This document shows, in pieces, positions 8,018-17,337 of a stretch of 64,000 nucleotides of DNA; positions within the stretch are counted from its first letter, which is position 1, and every line of letters starts with the position of its first letter. The notes beneath the pieces are model-generated. The model was given only the letters and a program-made list of their open reading frames with translations. It searched no databases and was not told the DNA's origin. The translations under genes and the position numbers were made by a program. This stretch comes from Bacteroidales bacterium (GTDB lineage: Bacteria > Bacteroidota > Bacteroidia > Bacteroidales > Marinilabiliaceae). The stretch lies in contig SUWW01000008.1 in assembly GCA_015061285.1 (NCBI GenBank), forward strand, positions 1 through 64,000. The letters run 5' to 3'.

Positions 8018-10207
8018 CTATTCTGCTTTTGGATCTTGGTTTCCTGTTGGCTGAGTTTGTTGAGGCTGCTGTGTAGGTTGAGTATACACAGGGCGGCGAG
8101 GCTTTTGGTTCAATCCGCGGAAAGTGAGCAAATAGTTAATGTCTGGCTTTTGGCCTCTGAAACGAATATATTGTTTCATAGGATCGTCTTCGCCACCATA
8201 GGCGAGGCAGAAGTTGCGGAAACGTGCCGATACTTCTTGATTAAATATGTCGCCAGACTCTTTCCAAGCTGCAAAGGCATCGCAGTCGAGTAGCGACGAC
8301 CATACATATACATAATAACCTGCGGCATAACCACCATCGAAGATGTGCGAGAAATAGGTCGATTTGTAGCGCGGCAAAATCTCTTTGATGAGACCAATTT
8401 CGTCCATAGCTTTCTGCTCAAACTCTTCAACATTTGTTATGTTGTCGGCTGTAGTTAAGCTGTGCCAACGCAAGTCGAGTATAGCAGCCGCAAGGAGTTC
8501 GGTCATTGCAAAGCCTTGGTTGAATGTGGCCGATTCTACAAGTTTTGTGATAGTCTCATCGGGCATCACTTCGCCAGTTTTGTAGTGGCGTGCATAAGTA
8601 CGTATGACTTCAGGTTCGAGAGCCCAGTGTTCTAGGAGTTGCGAAGGCATTTCAACAAAGTCGTATGGCACATTGCCCGCTGTGCGGCGATAGAATCCGC
8701 GAGTGAAGAGGCTGTGTAGTCCATGTCCGAATTCGTGAAACATAGTCTGAACATCGTCCCACGAGAGTAGTGCATCGTGGTCGGCTGTTGGGTGTGGAAA
8801 GTTGTATACGATGGTTGATTGGTCGAATGTGCGTGAACCGTCGAAATTTTCAAGCACAGAGCCAAACACAGAGTGCCAAGCACCTGAACTCTTGGTGGCA
8901 CGGGTGAACCAATCGAAGTATACCAAGCCGAGATAGTCGCCGTTGGCTTCAAAGACTTCGTAAACGTCGCAATCGTTATCATCGTAGACTGGAATGTCGT
9001 CGGCTTTTTTGAGCGTGATGCCATATAGTTTATTTGCTACATTGAACATAGCATCGCGAACATTGCTGCGAACAAAGTATTCTGAAATAGTGGTCTCATC
9101 GATGCCATATTTTTGCTTACGAAGTTTCTCCGACCAATACCACCAATCGGCAGCTGTTATCTCAGTAGTACGATTATATCTATATGCAAATGTCTTAAGT
9201 TCAGACAGTTCGGCTTGCGCGCGTTTCAGTGCAGGTTGCCACAAAAGGTTCAAAAGCGAATCGGCAGCTTCGGGCGTTGCAGTCATGTTCTCTTCTATGG
9301 CATAGTGAGCATAAGTCTTATAGCCGAGAATTTGTGCTTTCTTGGCGCGAAGTTTTACTATCTCGAGAAGCACGTTTTTGTTGTCGTGTTCACCACCATT
9401 GTTGGCTATTTTACTATATGCTGTGTATATCTCGTTGCGAAGTTTAGCGTTGTCGGCATACATAAGGAAAGGAATGAAACTTGCCTTGTGCAGAGTGAAT
9501 AGCCATTTGCCTTTTTTGCCAATTTTCTCAGCAGCTTCGGCAGCCGATTGTATAATGTCGTCGGGCAAACCTGCAAGGTCGCTAATAGTGTCGATAACAA
9601 GCGAATAGCTATTGTTGGTCTCAGCTATTTTGTTGTTGCCAAATGTGAGCGATAGGAGCGAGAGTTTTTGGTTTATCTCTCTAAGTTCTTTTTGTTTGGT
9701 AGCATCGAGAGTGGCGCCACTTCTAACAAAATCTTTGTAGTAGAGTTCTACCACGCGGCGTTGTGTACTGTCGAGGTTGGCCGATTCTCTGTTGTCGTAG
9801 ACGTGTTTGATGCGAGCAAAGAGTTCGGCGTTCATATATACATCATCATTTGCGGCAGAGATAATAGGCATAATCTCTTCGGCAGCCTCGACGATGGAAT
9901 CGGTCTTTTCGGCCTCCGTAAGATTGAAGAAGATGTTGCAAACTCTATCGAGGTGCTCGTTGCGGCGGTCGAAAGGAATTATGGTGTTTTCGAATGTTGG
10001 TTCGTTACGATTCGAAGTTATGAGTTGTATGGCTTGGTCGGCTTCGTTGATAGCATTTACGATGGCAGGCTTGAAGTGCGAAACGTATATTTCGTTGAAT
10101 GGAGGCACATCGTGTTTAGTGTCGAACGAATGACTGTTGAGCGGATTGCTGTCGCTGCAGCCACAAACTAATGCTGTCATTGCGAGTAGTGTTATAGGTG
10201 ATTTCAT
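8018..10207 (-). CDS. dcp: M3-family peptidyl-dipeptidase, lipoprotein
   Basis: 729 aa zinc metallopeptidase of the thimet/Dcp family. The zinc motif is HEFGH (about residue 493) in MFHEFGHGLHSLFTRG. The conserved downstream region has LPRYKSTYFSHIFDGGYAAG. Dcp removes C-terminal dipeptides from short peptides. The N-terminus MKSPITLLAMTALVCGC is a lipoprotein signal with Cys17 as the anchor, so it should be in the envelope. The C-terminus carries a Gln/Pro/Thr-rich tail (QPTQQPQQTQPTGN) like that of the thioredoxin gene product, probably unstructured. Confidence 0.93.
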   Translation of the reverse strand: MKSPITLLAMTALVCGCSDSNPLNSHSFDTKHDVPPFNEIYVSHFKPAIVNAINEADQAIQLITSNRNEPTFENTIIPFDRRNEHLDRVCNIFFNLTEAEKTDSIVEAAEEIMPIISAANDDVYMNAELFARIKHVYDNRESANLDSTQRRVVELYYKDFVRSGATLDATKQKELREINQKLSLLSLTFGNNKIAETNNSYSLVIDTISDLAGLPDDIIQSAAEAAEKIGKKGKWLFTLHKASFIPFLMYADNAKLRNEIYTAYSKIANNGGEHDNKNVLLEIVKLRAKKAQILGYKTYAHYAIEENMTATPEAADSLLNLLWQPALKRAQAELSELKTFAYRYNRTTEITAADWWYWSEKLRKQKYGIDETTISEYFVRSNVRDAMFNVANKLYGITLKKADDIPVYDDNDCDVYEVFEANGDYLGLVYFDWFTRATKSSGAWHSVFGSVLENFDGSRTFDQSTIVYNFPHPTADHDALLSWDDVQTMFHEFGHGLHSLFTRGFYRRTAGNVPYDFVEMPSQLLEHWALEPEVIRTYARHYKTGEVMPDETITKLVESATFNQGFAMTELLAAAILDLRWHSLTTADNITNVEEFEQKAMDEIGLIKEILPRYKSTYFSHIFDGGYAAGYYVYVWSSLLDCDAFAAWKESGDIFNQEVSARFRNFCLAYGGEDDPMKQYIRFRGQKPDINYLLTFRGLNQKPRRPVYTQPTQQPQQTQPTGNQDPKAE

Positions 10208-10250
10208 AATATTATGAGCTTGATTCGGTTTGTATATATGTATATATCAA

Positions 10251-11126
10251 CTATTTGAGAAAGCGTTTGTCGATTTCTGTATATGCGTCAATACGGCGGT
10301 CGCGGAAGAATGGCCAAATGCGGCGAACATCGTCTGTATGCTGCATATCTACTTCTGTAACAGTCGATTCCTCTTCTGTCTTCGATGCGCGATAGAGAAA
10401 TTCGCCCTGCTGACCTGCAATGAATGAACTTCCCCAAAATGTGATACCACCCGTCTGTCCCGAAGGATCTTTCTCGTAGCCAACGCGGTTGACTGCCACG
10501 AGCGGAAGTCCGTTTGCTACAGCATGACCACGTTGCACCGTAGTCCATGCCTCGCGCTGACGCTCTTGTTCTTCTTGTGTGTCCGACGATTCGTAGCCAA
10601 TAGCTGTCGGATATATAAGAATTTCGGCTCCGCGCATAGCCATCAGTCGTGCACCTTCGGGATACCACTGATCCCAGCAAACCATCACGCCAAGACGTCC
10701 TACGCTGGTGTCGATAGGCTCAAAACCTATGTCGCCCGGTGTGAAGTAAAATTTCTCGTAATATGCTGGATCGTCGGGAATATGCATCTTGCGATACTTA
10801 CCTGCAATCGAGCCATCGGCTTCGAAAACAACGGCTGTGTTGTGATAAAGCCCAGCAGCACGGCGTTCGAAGAGCGAAGTAACGAGCACCACACCATTCT
10901 CTTTAGCTACCGACGAGTAGAAATCGGTCACCTCGCCCGGGATAGCCACGGCGAGGTTGAAGTTCTTCACATCTTCCGTTTGACAAAAATATGGAGTGTC
11001 GTGAAGCTCTTGAAGCACAACGAGTTTAGCTCCTTGCTCTGCCACTTTGGCTATTTCGCGGGCAATGCGTTTGCGGTTGTCGGCTATGTTTTCGCTAATC
11101 TTTAGCTGTATGGTGCCTATTTTCAT
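10251..11126 (-). CDS. aguB: N-carbamoylputrescine amidase
   Basis: 291-aa nitrilase-superfamily hydrolase that converts N-carbamoylputrescine to putrescine, CO2 and ammonia. The Glu-Lys-Cys triad is visible: Glu in VVLQELHDTPYFCQ, Lys in YRKMHIPDD, and Cys in GVMVCWDQWYPEGAR. The YPEGAR and HIPDDPAYYEKFYF contexts are typical of AguB. It lies 29 bp downstream of aguA, so the two-step agmatine-to-putrescine route is encoded as one unit. Confidence 0.95.
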   Translation of the reverse strand: MKIGTIQLKISENIADNRKRIAREIAKVAEQGAKLVVLQELHDTPYFCQTEDVKNFNLAVAIPGEVTDFYSSVAKENGVVLVTSLFERRAAGLYHNTAVVFEADGSIAGKYRKMHIPDDPAYYEKFYFTPGDIGFEPIDTSVGRLGVMVCWDQWYPEGARLMAMRGAEILIYPTAIGYESSDTQEEQERQREAWTTVQRGHAVANGLPLVAVNRVGYEKDPSGQTGGITFWGSSFIAGQQGEFLYRASKTEEESTVTEVDMQHTDDVRRIWPFFRDRRIDAYTEIDKRFLK

Positions 11127-11155
11127 ACGTATATAATATGCTTATTATTAACTAT

Positions 11156-12190
11156 TTATATAGAAAAGTACTGCATCGTAGCACAGTGTATCGAGCCACC
11201 TTGCACGAGCAGCGGCATGGCATTCACCGAAATAATCTCGCGGTCGGGGAATTCGCGGCGGAACACGTCGAGGGCATCTTTGTCCTTAGGCGTGTTGGTG
11301 CTTGGGAATATTATTCCGTTGTTTATGTATAGGAAATTGGCATACGTAACGGGCAAAATTGCCGTGCGGTTCTCAGCCTCGAAGAAGCATTTAGCCATGC
11401 CGAAGTGGGGCAGAGGTATCAGTCTGTAAGGCTCACCATCTTTATTGCGAAACTCGCGAAGTTCCTCTTCCATAGCTTTGAGTTCTGGATAGTTAGGATC
11501 TTTTTCGTAGTCGCATTTTACGTACAAAATGGTGTTGTTGGGCGCAAAACGAGCCAAGGTGTCGATGTGTCCATCGGTGTCGTCGCCCATCAAGCCGCCA
11601 TGGTCGAGCCACAGAACGTGTTCGGCGCCGAGGGTTTCGTGTAGCATATCTTCGGCTTCGGCTTTGCTTTGAAAATCGTTACGGCCACGCGAGAGTAGGC
11701 AGCGTGTGGTGGTCATAATAGTACCATTGCCATCGCTCTCGATGCTTCCGCCTTCGAGTATCGTATTTAGGTGATTTTCATAATAATAGCCCAAGTCGAG
11801 CAGTGCCGAACCGAACGTAGCGGCATTGATTGCATTGTCGCGTTCGGCAGCAAATTTTCCTCCCCAACCATTGAATTTGAAGTCGAGCAGTTTTGTGCGA
11901 CCATCTTCGCGCACGGTGATGAATGAATGGTCGCGCGCCCAAGTGTCGTCGATGGGTGTATCTACGAAGGTTATGTTCTCTATGTTGGCTTTTGTGCCTT
12001 CGAGTGCTCTGAGCACTTCGTGTCTGTCGCGCGACACTATCATTAGTTGTTGGCGAAGCGATATTACTTCGGCCAATTGTTTATATACTTCGGTAACTTC
12101 TCTCAATATTGGAGCCCAATCTGTGTCGGCGTTTGGCCATGTTATTTGAATGAGTTGTTGATTTTCCCATTCAGCTGGCATAACTCTCAT
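11156..12190 (-). CDS. aguA: Agmatine deiminase
   Basis: 344 aa, the usual length for bacterial agmatine deiminase, which turns agmatine into N-carbamoylputrescine and ammonia. Guanidino-modifying enzyme motifs are visible: WARDHSFI with the substrate-binding Asp, EGGSIESDGNGT, the catalytic His in DDTDGHIDTLARF, and the catalytic Cys near residue 335 in VQGGSIHCATMQ. It is first in the operon with aguB. Putrescine feeds spermidine synthesis; an arginine decarboxylase is not in the window. Confidence 0.95.
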   Translation of the reverse strand: MRVMPAEWENQQLIQITWPNADTDWAPILREVTEVYKQLAEVISLRQQLMIVSRDRHEVLRALEGTKANIENITFVDTPIDDTWARDHSFITVREDGRTKLLDFKFNGWGGKFAAERDNAINAATFGSALLDLGYYYENHLNTILEGGSIESDGNGTIMTTTRCLLSRGRNDFQSKAEAEDMLHETLGAEHVLWLDHGGLMGDDTDGHIDTLARFAPNNTILYVKCDYEKDPNYPELKAMEEELREFRNKDGEPYRLIPLPHFGMAKCFFEAENRTAILPVTYANFLYINNGIIFPSTNTPKDKDALDVFRREFPDREIISVNAMPLLVQGGSIHCATMQYFSI

Positions 12191-12216
12191 ATCTATAGTA
12201 AATGATTATGTCCGTG

Positions 12217-12816
12217 TTAGTTACGATTATTTAGCGCATTCATTTCTTCGTTCGCTGCTTCAATGCCAAGTTTGGCAGCTTCCATGAAGTAGAGTTTTGC
12301 TTGTAGGCGTATGTCGTCGCTCTGTTCGAGGTTGTGGGCGTAGAACATACCCAAGAAATAGAACGCCAACCCGCATTTTTGATTTGCGGCTTCGGCTATG
12401 AGGTGCAAGCCTTTTTCGGTGTCTTCTATCGGACCGAAGCCATACAACATCATATATCCAACTATGGCTTTGGCTTGTACGTTGCCTTGTTGCGACAAGA
12501 TGCTATAGTATCGGTATGCTTTACGACGGTTGGGTTTTACGCCAATGCCATACGCATACATATTTGCAAGGTTTTGCATGGCATTGAAATCGCCTTCTTC
12601 GGCAATTTGCTCATATTCAGGAGAATATTCGATGCCATCGTTTTTTAGTTGCGTAGCAACTTCGTTGTTGTTGTCTTCAAATAGAGGTTGCGCGTTTTCC
12701 GATGCAGCTGCAATGCTTTCTGTGTTTACATTGTTAGCCTCATTGTGGCCATGCGAACAAGCTACGATGCATAATGCTAACGTAGCTATACTTAGAATGC
12801 TTATGTATGATTTCAC
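12217..12816 (-). CDS. Sel1-repeat lipoprotein
   Basis: 199 aa. The signal MKSYISILSIATLALCIVAC gives lipidation at Cys20. The mature part has three to four Sel1-type repeats, for example GDFNAMQNLANMYAYGIGV, QGNVQAKAIVGYMMLYGFG and KCGLAFYFLGMFYAHNL. Sel1 repeats form alpha solenoids that bind partner proteins. The partner is not evident. It is 6 bp downstream of the small Cys-rich gene and 26 bp upstream of aguA. Confidence 0.85.
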   Translation of the reverse strand: MKSYISILSIATLALCIVACSHGHNEANNVNTESIAAASENAQPLFEDNNNEVATQLKNDGIEYSPEYEQIAEEGDFNAMQNLANMYAYGIGVKPNRRKAYRYYSILSQQGNVQAKAIVGYMMLYGFGPIEDTEKGLHLIAEAANQKCGLAFYFLGMFYAHNLEQSDDIRLQAKLYFMEAAKLGIEAANEEMNALNNRN

Positions 12817-12822
12817 TATCGA

Positions 12823-13056
12823 TTAGTCTTTGTTACAGATATTGCATTTGCGACGTCCTAATGTTTCGGCTTCCGATTTTGTTATTTGCTTAATCTCGGC
12901 GCTGCAGTCGTTGAGCGCACGGCATTTATCGGTGCGATGATAGGTTTGCGAATTCGGATCGGTGCATACGTATACATTAGCCTCTATTTGATCTTCAGCA
13001 TAATTGATGCTTGCGCAAATAGTAAGTAGCAGTAGTAATGAGAATATATACTTCAT
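12823..13056 (-). CDS. Small secreted Cys-rich protein
   Basis: 77 aa. A signal peptide (MKYIFSLLLLLTICASINYA) is followed by a 50-residue domain with the pattern C-x(10)-H-x(3)-C-x(5)-C and a final C-x2-C (RKCNIC). The motif TYHRTDKCRALNDC and the closing GRRKCNIC recur in many bacterial secreted proteins and tails of exported nucleases, where they are thought to bind zinc. It heads the Sel1/aguAB cluster and has a good Bacteroidetes promoter upstream. Confidence 0.75.
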   Translation of the reverse strand: MKYIFSLLLLLTICASINYAEDQIEANVYVCTDPNSQTYHRTDKCRALNDCSAEIKQITKSEAETLGRRKCNICNKD

Positions 13057-13079
13057 GTCGTTCTGTGATATTCGGTTTG

Positions 13080-13112
13080 CAAAAATATTACATTTATTTT
13101 CCTAAGTCTCAA
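13080..13112 (-). promoter_or_regulatory. Bacteroidetes-type promoter for the small Cys-rich gene
   Basis: On the minus strand a -7 box TATTTTTG (complement of CAAAAATA at 13080-13087) has a TTG -33 box (CAA at 13110-13112) about 22 bp upstream. The consensus is TTTG/TAnnTTTG. It lies 24 bp before the start codon. Confidence 0.45.
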
Positions 13113-13236
13113 TTTAGTCGTGCGAAAGTTATTAATACTTCGTTATGCATTTTTTCTCTCCCTTTTCAGGTTCTTTTCTATACATGTTTTTAGAAAATAG
13201 CAACATTAATCCACCATCCTTATATTCTAATATTCA

Positions 13237-13244
13237 TAGATTTG
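13237..13244 (+). promoter_or_regulatory. -7 box (TAGATTTG) of the pectin esterase gene
   Basis: Exact TAnnTTTG match, 70 bp before the preferred start codon at 13315. I see no clear -33 box. Confidence 0.4.
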
Positions 13245-13314
13245 CATGAAATCTACATATTTTATATGTATACGCTTAATTATAAGTAAATCAACTAATT
13301 GTAATACGAAATTG

Positions 13315-14991
13315 ATGAAAAGAATAAAGATGCTCATGCTTGCTGCTATTGTAGGCATGGCTGTGAATGCGGTTAACGAGCCGCATAAGACTACCATTTT
13401 TATGATAGGCGACTCCACTATGGCCAACAAAAAACTCGATGGTGGAAGTCAAGAACGCGGTTGGGGCGAGATGCTTCCTGGGTTCTTCACCGAAGATGTT
13501 GTTGTAGATAATCATGCTCAGAACGGACGATCTTCGAAAAGCTTTATCGATGAGGGACTGTGGGATGTTGTGTACGAAAAAATGCAACCTGGCGACTACC
13601 TCATAATTCAATTTGGTCATAACGACGAGAAGGCCGACGAAAAGCGTCATACCGATCCTGGCACTACCTATGATGCTAACCTTCGTAGATTCATTGCTGG
13701 TGCTCGTGCCAAAGGGGCTACTCCTATTATTTGCAATTCTATAGTACGTCGCAATTTTGGCGTGAATCCCAATGCTGTGGCTGCCGACGATAAGCGTGGT
13801 GAAGATAAAAATGAGGTGCTCGAAGGCGACTCTCTCATCGAAACTCATGGCGAATATATCAATGCTGCGCGTAAAGTGGCTGAAGCAGAGGGTGTTGTGT
13901 TTATAGATATGAATCGTTTGACGCGTGACTATATCAACGCTCTTGGAAATGTGAAGAGTCGCGAGTTGTTTGTTTGGGCCGAACCCAACACAGTGGCTGC
14001 ATATCCCAAAGGACGTAAAGACAATACGCATCTCAATGTGCATGGCGGAAGGGTAGTGGCAAGCATGGCGGCTCGTGAGTTGCAGCAAAAAGTGCCTGCA
14101 TTAGCACCCTACATACGTTTCTACGATATTGTGGTGGCTCAAGATGGCACGGGCGATTTCTTCACCATTCAAGAAGCTATCAATGCTGTGCCCGACTATA
14201 GCAAAAATCGCAGAACCACAATTATGATTCGCGGTGGTGTATACAAAGAAAAGGTCATTGTGCCCGAAAGCAAGCTAAATCTCTCTATTGTTGGTCAAAG
14301 TGGTGCTACCATAACTTATGACGACTATGCAAGTCGTAAAAACAAATTTGGTGATGAGTGCAGCACTTCAGGATCTGCAAGTTTTTATGTATATGCCGAC
14401 AATTTCTATTGCGAGAATCTCACGTTCGAAAACACTGCCGGACGTGTGGGACAAGCTGTCGCATGCTTCGTAAGTTCCAATGGCGCTCACTTTGTTCGCT
14501 GTAAGTTTCTTGGTAATCAAGATACTCTCTATACCTATGGCGATAGCGATTGCCAGAAATATGAAGATTGCTACATAGAAGGCACTGTAGATTTCATCTT
14601 TGGCAAGGCAACGTGCTATTTCAAAAACTGTGAAATACGCAGTCTCGCCGCTGGATATGTATGTGCTCCCGCAACACCCGAGAATCGTAAATATGGATAT
14701 GTATTCGACAATTGCCGACTTACTGCGGCCGAAGGTGTCAACAATGTCTATCTTGCGCGTCCGTGGCGCCCATACGCTCAAGCCGTATTTATCAATTGCG
14801 AAATGGACGATCATATCAAGCCTGAAGGCTGGAACAATTGGGGAAAGCAGAGCAACGAGAAAACAGCATTCTTTGCAGAATTCAACACTCGTGGAAAGGG
14901 GGCTAATGCTAAAGCTCGTGCCAAGTGGTCTCACCAACTCGAAAATGCCGATAGATATTCAGAAAAACTTGTGCTGACGATTGAAAATTGA
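13315..14991 (+). CDS. Two-domain pectin esterase: CE12-like SGNH + CE8 pectin methylesterase
   Basis: I chose ATG 13315 because it opens a signal peptide (MKRIKMLMLAAIVGMAVNA); an ATG 69 bp upstream would add 23 odd residues. Domain 1 (about 25-265) is an SGNH esterase like rhamnogalacturonan acetylesterase: block I IGDSTMANK, then NGRSSKSF, GHND and the catalytic D-x-x-H as DNTHLNVHG. Domain 2 (about 270-558) is a CE8 pectin methylesterase with DGTGDFFTIQEAINAVP, GNQDTLY, VDFIFGKA and ARPWRPYAQAVF. One exported polypeptide could thus remove both acetyl and methyl groups from pectin. The GH28 pectinase at 33-34.7 kb is a plausible partner. Confidence 0.93.
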   Translation: MKRIKMLMLAAIVGMAVNAVNEPHKTTIFMIGDSTMANKKLDGGSQERGWGEMLPGFFTEDVVVDNHAQNGRSSKSFIDEGLWDVVYEKMQPGDYLIIQFGHNDEKADEKRHTDPGTTYDANLRRFIAGARAKGATPIICNSIVRRNFGVNPNAVAADDKRGEDKNEVLEGDSLIETHGEYINAARKVAEAEGVVFIDMNRLTRDYINALGNVKSRELFVWAEPNTVAAYPKGRKDNTHLNVHGGRVVASMAARELQQKVPALAPYIRFYDIVVAQDGTGDFFTIQEAINAVPDYSKNRRTTIMIRGGVYKEKVIVPESKLNLSIVGQSGATITYDDYASRKNKFGDECSTSGSASFYVYADNFYCENLTFENTAGRVGQAVACFVSSNGAHFVRCKFLGNQDTLYTYGDSDCQKYEDCYIEGTVDFIFGKATCYFKNCEIRSLAAGYVCAPATPENRKYGYVFDNCRLTAAEGVNNVYLARPWRPYAQAVFINCEMDDHIKPEGWNNWGKQSNEKTAFFAEFNTRGKGANAKARAKWSHQLENADRYSEKLVLTIEN

Positions 14992-15017
14992 CCAATTCAG
15001 CCGCAAAACTCTCTGCT

Positions 15018-15707
15018 ATGAAATCCATAACACAAATACGCACCGAGTTGCTTTCGATGGTCGATAGTAATTATGCTAAGTTCAATAGCCAATTGCTTCC
15101 TACCGTCGATAGCCTCAAAGTGATTGGCGTTCGCACTCCGCTACTTCGTCAATATGCCAAACAACTCGTCAAGAGTGGAAATGTAGATGAGTTTTTGCTC
15201 GATCTGCCGCATCAATTGTTCGAAGAGAATCAGTTGCATGCATTCATCATCTCCGAAATCAAAAGTTATGATGATTGCCTTGCAGCAGTTGAAAAGTTTT
15301 TGCCTTTCGTGGATAATTGGGCTACTTGCGATCAGCTTATCCCACGATGCTTTGCACGCAACAAAGATTCTCTTTTATGCGCAATTGAGCGTTGGCTATG
15401 TAGCAATCATGAATATACAGTGAGGTTTGGCATAGGTATGCTTATGCGACATTTTCTCGATGCCGATTTCGATGAGCGCTACAATGCTCTCGTAGCATCT
15501 ATTAGTCGTGATGAATATTATATAAAAATGATGCAAGCTTGGTATTTTGCCACGGCTCTTGCAAAGCAATACGATGCTACTTTACCCATTTTGCAAAGCA
15601 AGCAGCTCTCCATTTGGGTTCATAATAAAACTATTCAGAAAGCTATAGAGAGCTATCGTGTTTCCGACGAGCAGAAAGCATTTTTACGCTCGTTGAAGCG
15701 TGTGTAA
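15018..15707 (+). CDS. AlkD-like DNA alkylation repair protein
   Basis: 229 aa from ATG 15018; a TTG ten codons upstream overlaps the esterase stop and is less likely. The sequence is all-helical HEAT-like, with family landmarks: a helix opening VIGVRTPLLRQYAKQL, the FVDNWATCDQL stretch carrying the conserved Trp and Asp of AlkD active sites, and FGIGMLMRHFLD. It belongs to the DNA alkylation repair family (PF08713), a glycosylase for alkylated bases, although many members are uncharacterised. The gene follows the esterase by 26 bp. Confidence 0.85.
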   Translation: MKSITQIRTELLSMVDSNYAKFNSQLLPTVDSLKVIGVRTPLLRQYAKQLVKSGNVDEFLLDLPHQLFEENQLHAFIISEIKSYDDCLAAVEKFLPFVDNWATCDQLIPRCFARNKDSLLCAIERWLCSNHEYTVRFGIGMLMRHFLDADFDERYNALVASISRDEYYIKMMQAWYFATALAKQYDATLPILQSKQLSIWVHNKTIQKAIESYRVSDEQKAFLRSLKRV

Positions 15708-15737
15708 GTGGTTTGTGTAAATATTTATACTCATGAT

Positions 15738-16247
15738 ATGAATAAGATTCTTTTTCTCATTGCTGCGTCTATAATGATGTTTCAAAATGCTTTGGCTCAG
15801 AGCGACTCAAACAAAGCTCCAGAACTTGAGTATGTTATGGAACTAAAAGTTACTTGCGATGCCGCTTTCTCGTGCGGCAAAACCTCGCGCGGCGAACGTG
15901 TGGTTATCCCCATCACAGGCGGCACATTCGAAGGTCCGCAAATAAAAGGCGAGGTGCTTAGTGGTGGCGCCGATTATCAATATGTTGATGCCGAGCACGG
16001 ATGCAACGAGGTGGAAGCCATCTATTGCATTCGCACCGACGATGGCGTGAATATACATATTCGCAACTGCGGCTTGATTGTTACGGGTAAAGATGCCGAT
16101 GGCAATCCGCAGTTCTACTTTCGCACGGCGCCCAAATTCGAAGCCCCTTATGATAGCAAATACAACTTCCTCAATAACGCCATCTTCGTTTGTACTCCTG
16201 GCTTCGGGCAAGGATACATATCGCTAAAAATTTGGAAGGTGAATTGA
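15738..16247 (+). CDS. Secreted DUF3237 protein
   Basis: 169 aa from ATG 15738, chosen because it gives a signal peptide (MNKILFLIAASIMMFQNALAQ). The mature domain matches DUF3237: LEYVMELKVTCDAAF, RVVIPITGGTFEGPQIKGEV, SGGADYQ and a long central beta region. DUF3237 proteins form small beta-barrels of unknown function. Here the copy is exported, which is typical of Bacteroidetes versions. Confidence 0.75.
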   Translation: MNKILFLIAASIMMFQNALAQSDSNKAPELEYVMELKVTCDAAFSCGKTSRGERVVIPITGGTFEGPQIKGEVLSGGADYQYVDAEHGCNEVEAIYCIRTDDGVNIHIRNCGLIVTGKDADGNPQFYFRTAPKFEAPYDSKYNFLNNAIFVCTPGFGQGYISLKIWKVN

Positions 16248-16281
16248 GTAAAATATAATCCTTTATAAACTGAACTTTTTT

Positions 16282-17106
16282 ATGCAAAAACTATTAATCG
16301 TTGTTAGAAACATACTTCTAACGATTTTTATTTCGATTCTTGTTGCTAAACAATTCTTATCCCCTCTATTTCCTGGTGCTGGCCTTTTTATGGTGCTAAG
16401 TGGAGGTCTACTTGCAATGCTTTATTTCGCCCTGGGTTTCCGCTTGTTTTTGGGAAATAGCTACAACGAGTTTCTCTCGAAACCAATAGCAATAGTAGCC
16501 TTCGTCTTGCAATTCGCTATTTCGTTGGCTATTGTTGGTGCTCTGTTTAAGTCTATGTGTTTCCCTGGCGCCAACATCTCGTTAACTGCGGCTTGCGTCA
16601 TTTTGCTCATTAGCACTGTAATGCTGTTTTTGCCTAAGTTTAATATAGTAAGTACAAAATCAGCTAAGATTCATGCCGTAGTGAGCCTTATGTTTTGCAT
16701 ATATATGCTCTATATGTATTCTACTCCTCGCATGAATATGTTGAACACGTTCAGAATGGTTGGTCAAGAGTATGAAAATATAAATACTCAAACATCATCG
16801 CTCGATAAGCATAGCTACTCTATTTGTGCGCGTTGTGTTTCTGCCAACGATGTCTCTATCGTGTATGAAGTATCGGTCGTAATGCCACAAGAAGAGATTG
16901 ATTATATGTATGATAGAGTATTGGCGCCCGATGACAAATTGGATGTCTATTTCACTAATATGTCTTCTATCGATTATGTTTTGAATGATTCCGACCTATA
17001 TAAAGAGATTTCGTCTGAGCGCTATATGTTGCCTTATGAGAATAGCGATACTATGCGGTTGGAAATAGATATGAAAACTTGGAAGTTCAAATTGGAACCA
17101 AAATAG
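16282..17106 (+). CDS. Hypothetical integral membrane protein (274 aa)
   Basis: Five hydrophobic segments in the first 150 residues (about 8-26, 33-55, 67-90, 97-113, 126-144) suggest an inner-membrane anchor. A soluble C-terminal domain of about 125 residues follows, with two Cys in SICARCVSANDVSI. I do not recognise a family. It starts 34 bp after the DUF3237 gene on the same strand. Confidence 0.65.
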   Translation: MQKLLIVVRNILLTIFISILVAKQFLSPLFPGAGLFMVLSGGLLAMLYFALGFRLFLGNSYNEFLSKPIAIVAFVLQFAISLAIVGALFKSMCFPGANISLTAACVILLISTVMLFLPKFNIVSTKSAKIHAVVSLMFCIYMLYMYSTPRMNMLNTFRMVGQEYENINTQTSSLDKHSYSICARCVSANDVSIVYEVSVVMPQEEIDYMYDRVLAPDDKLDVYFTNMSSIDYVLNDSDLYKEISSERYMLPYENSDTMRLEIDMKTWKFKLEPK

Positions 17107-17337
17107 TTTTCGCCACTATAATTATAATGTGGTAGTTTTTCCGTCTATATATATTCAAACCATAAGTTGCTTTTGTTGTCTTCATATTCTGCCATAATTA
17201 GGTATAGAATGTGAGCTCTTTATTCAGAATGCTGCATTTGGAATAACGACATGCCAATAGTTTATCAGCAGTAGACTACATGGCACTTTTGCGCCCGCAA
17301 ATCGAAACGATTGTCAGACTATTTTGAATATATAAAA

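Noticed and set aside
13246-13314. 23-residue N-terminal extension of the pectin esterase
   Set aside because: The ATG at 13315 begins a proper signal peptide, while the extension would bury it.
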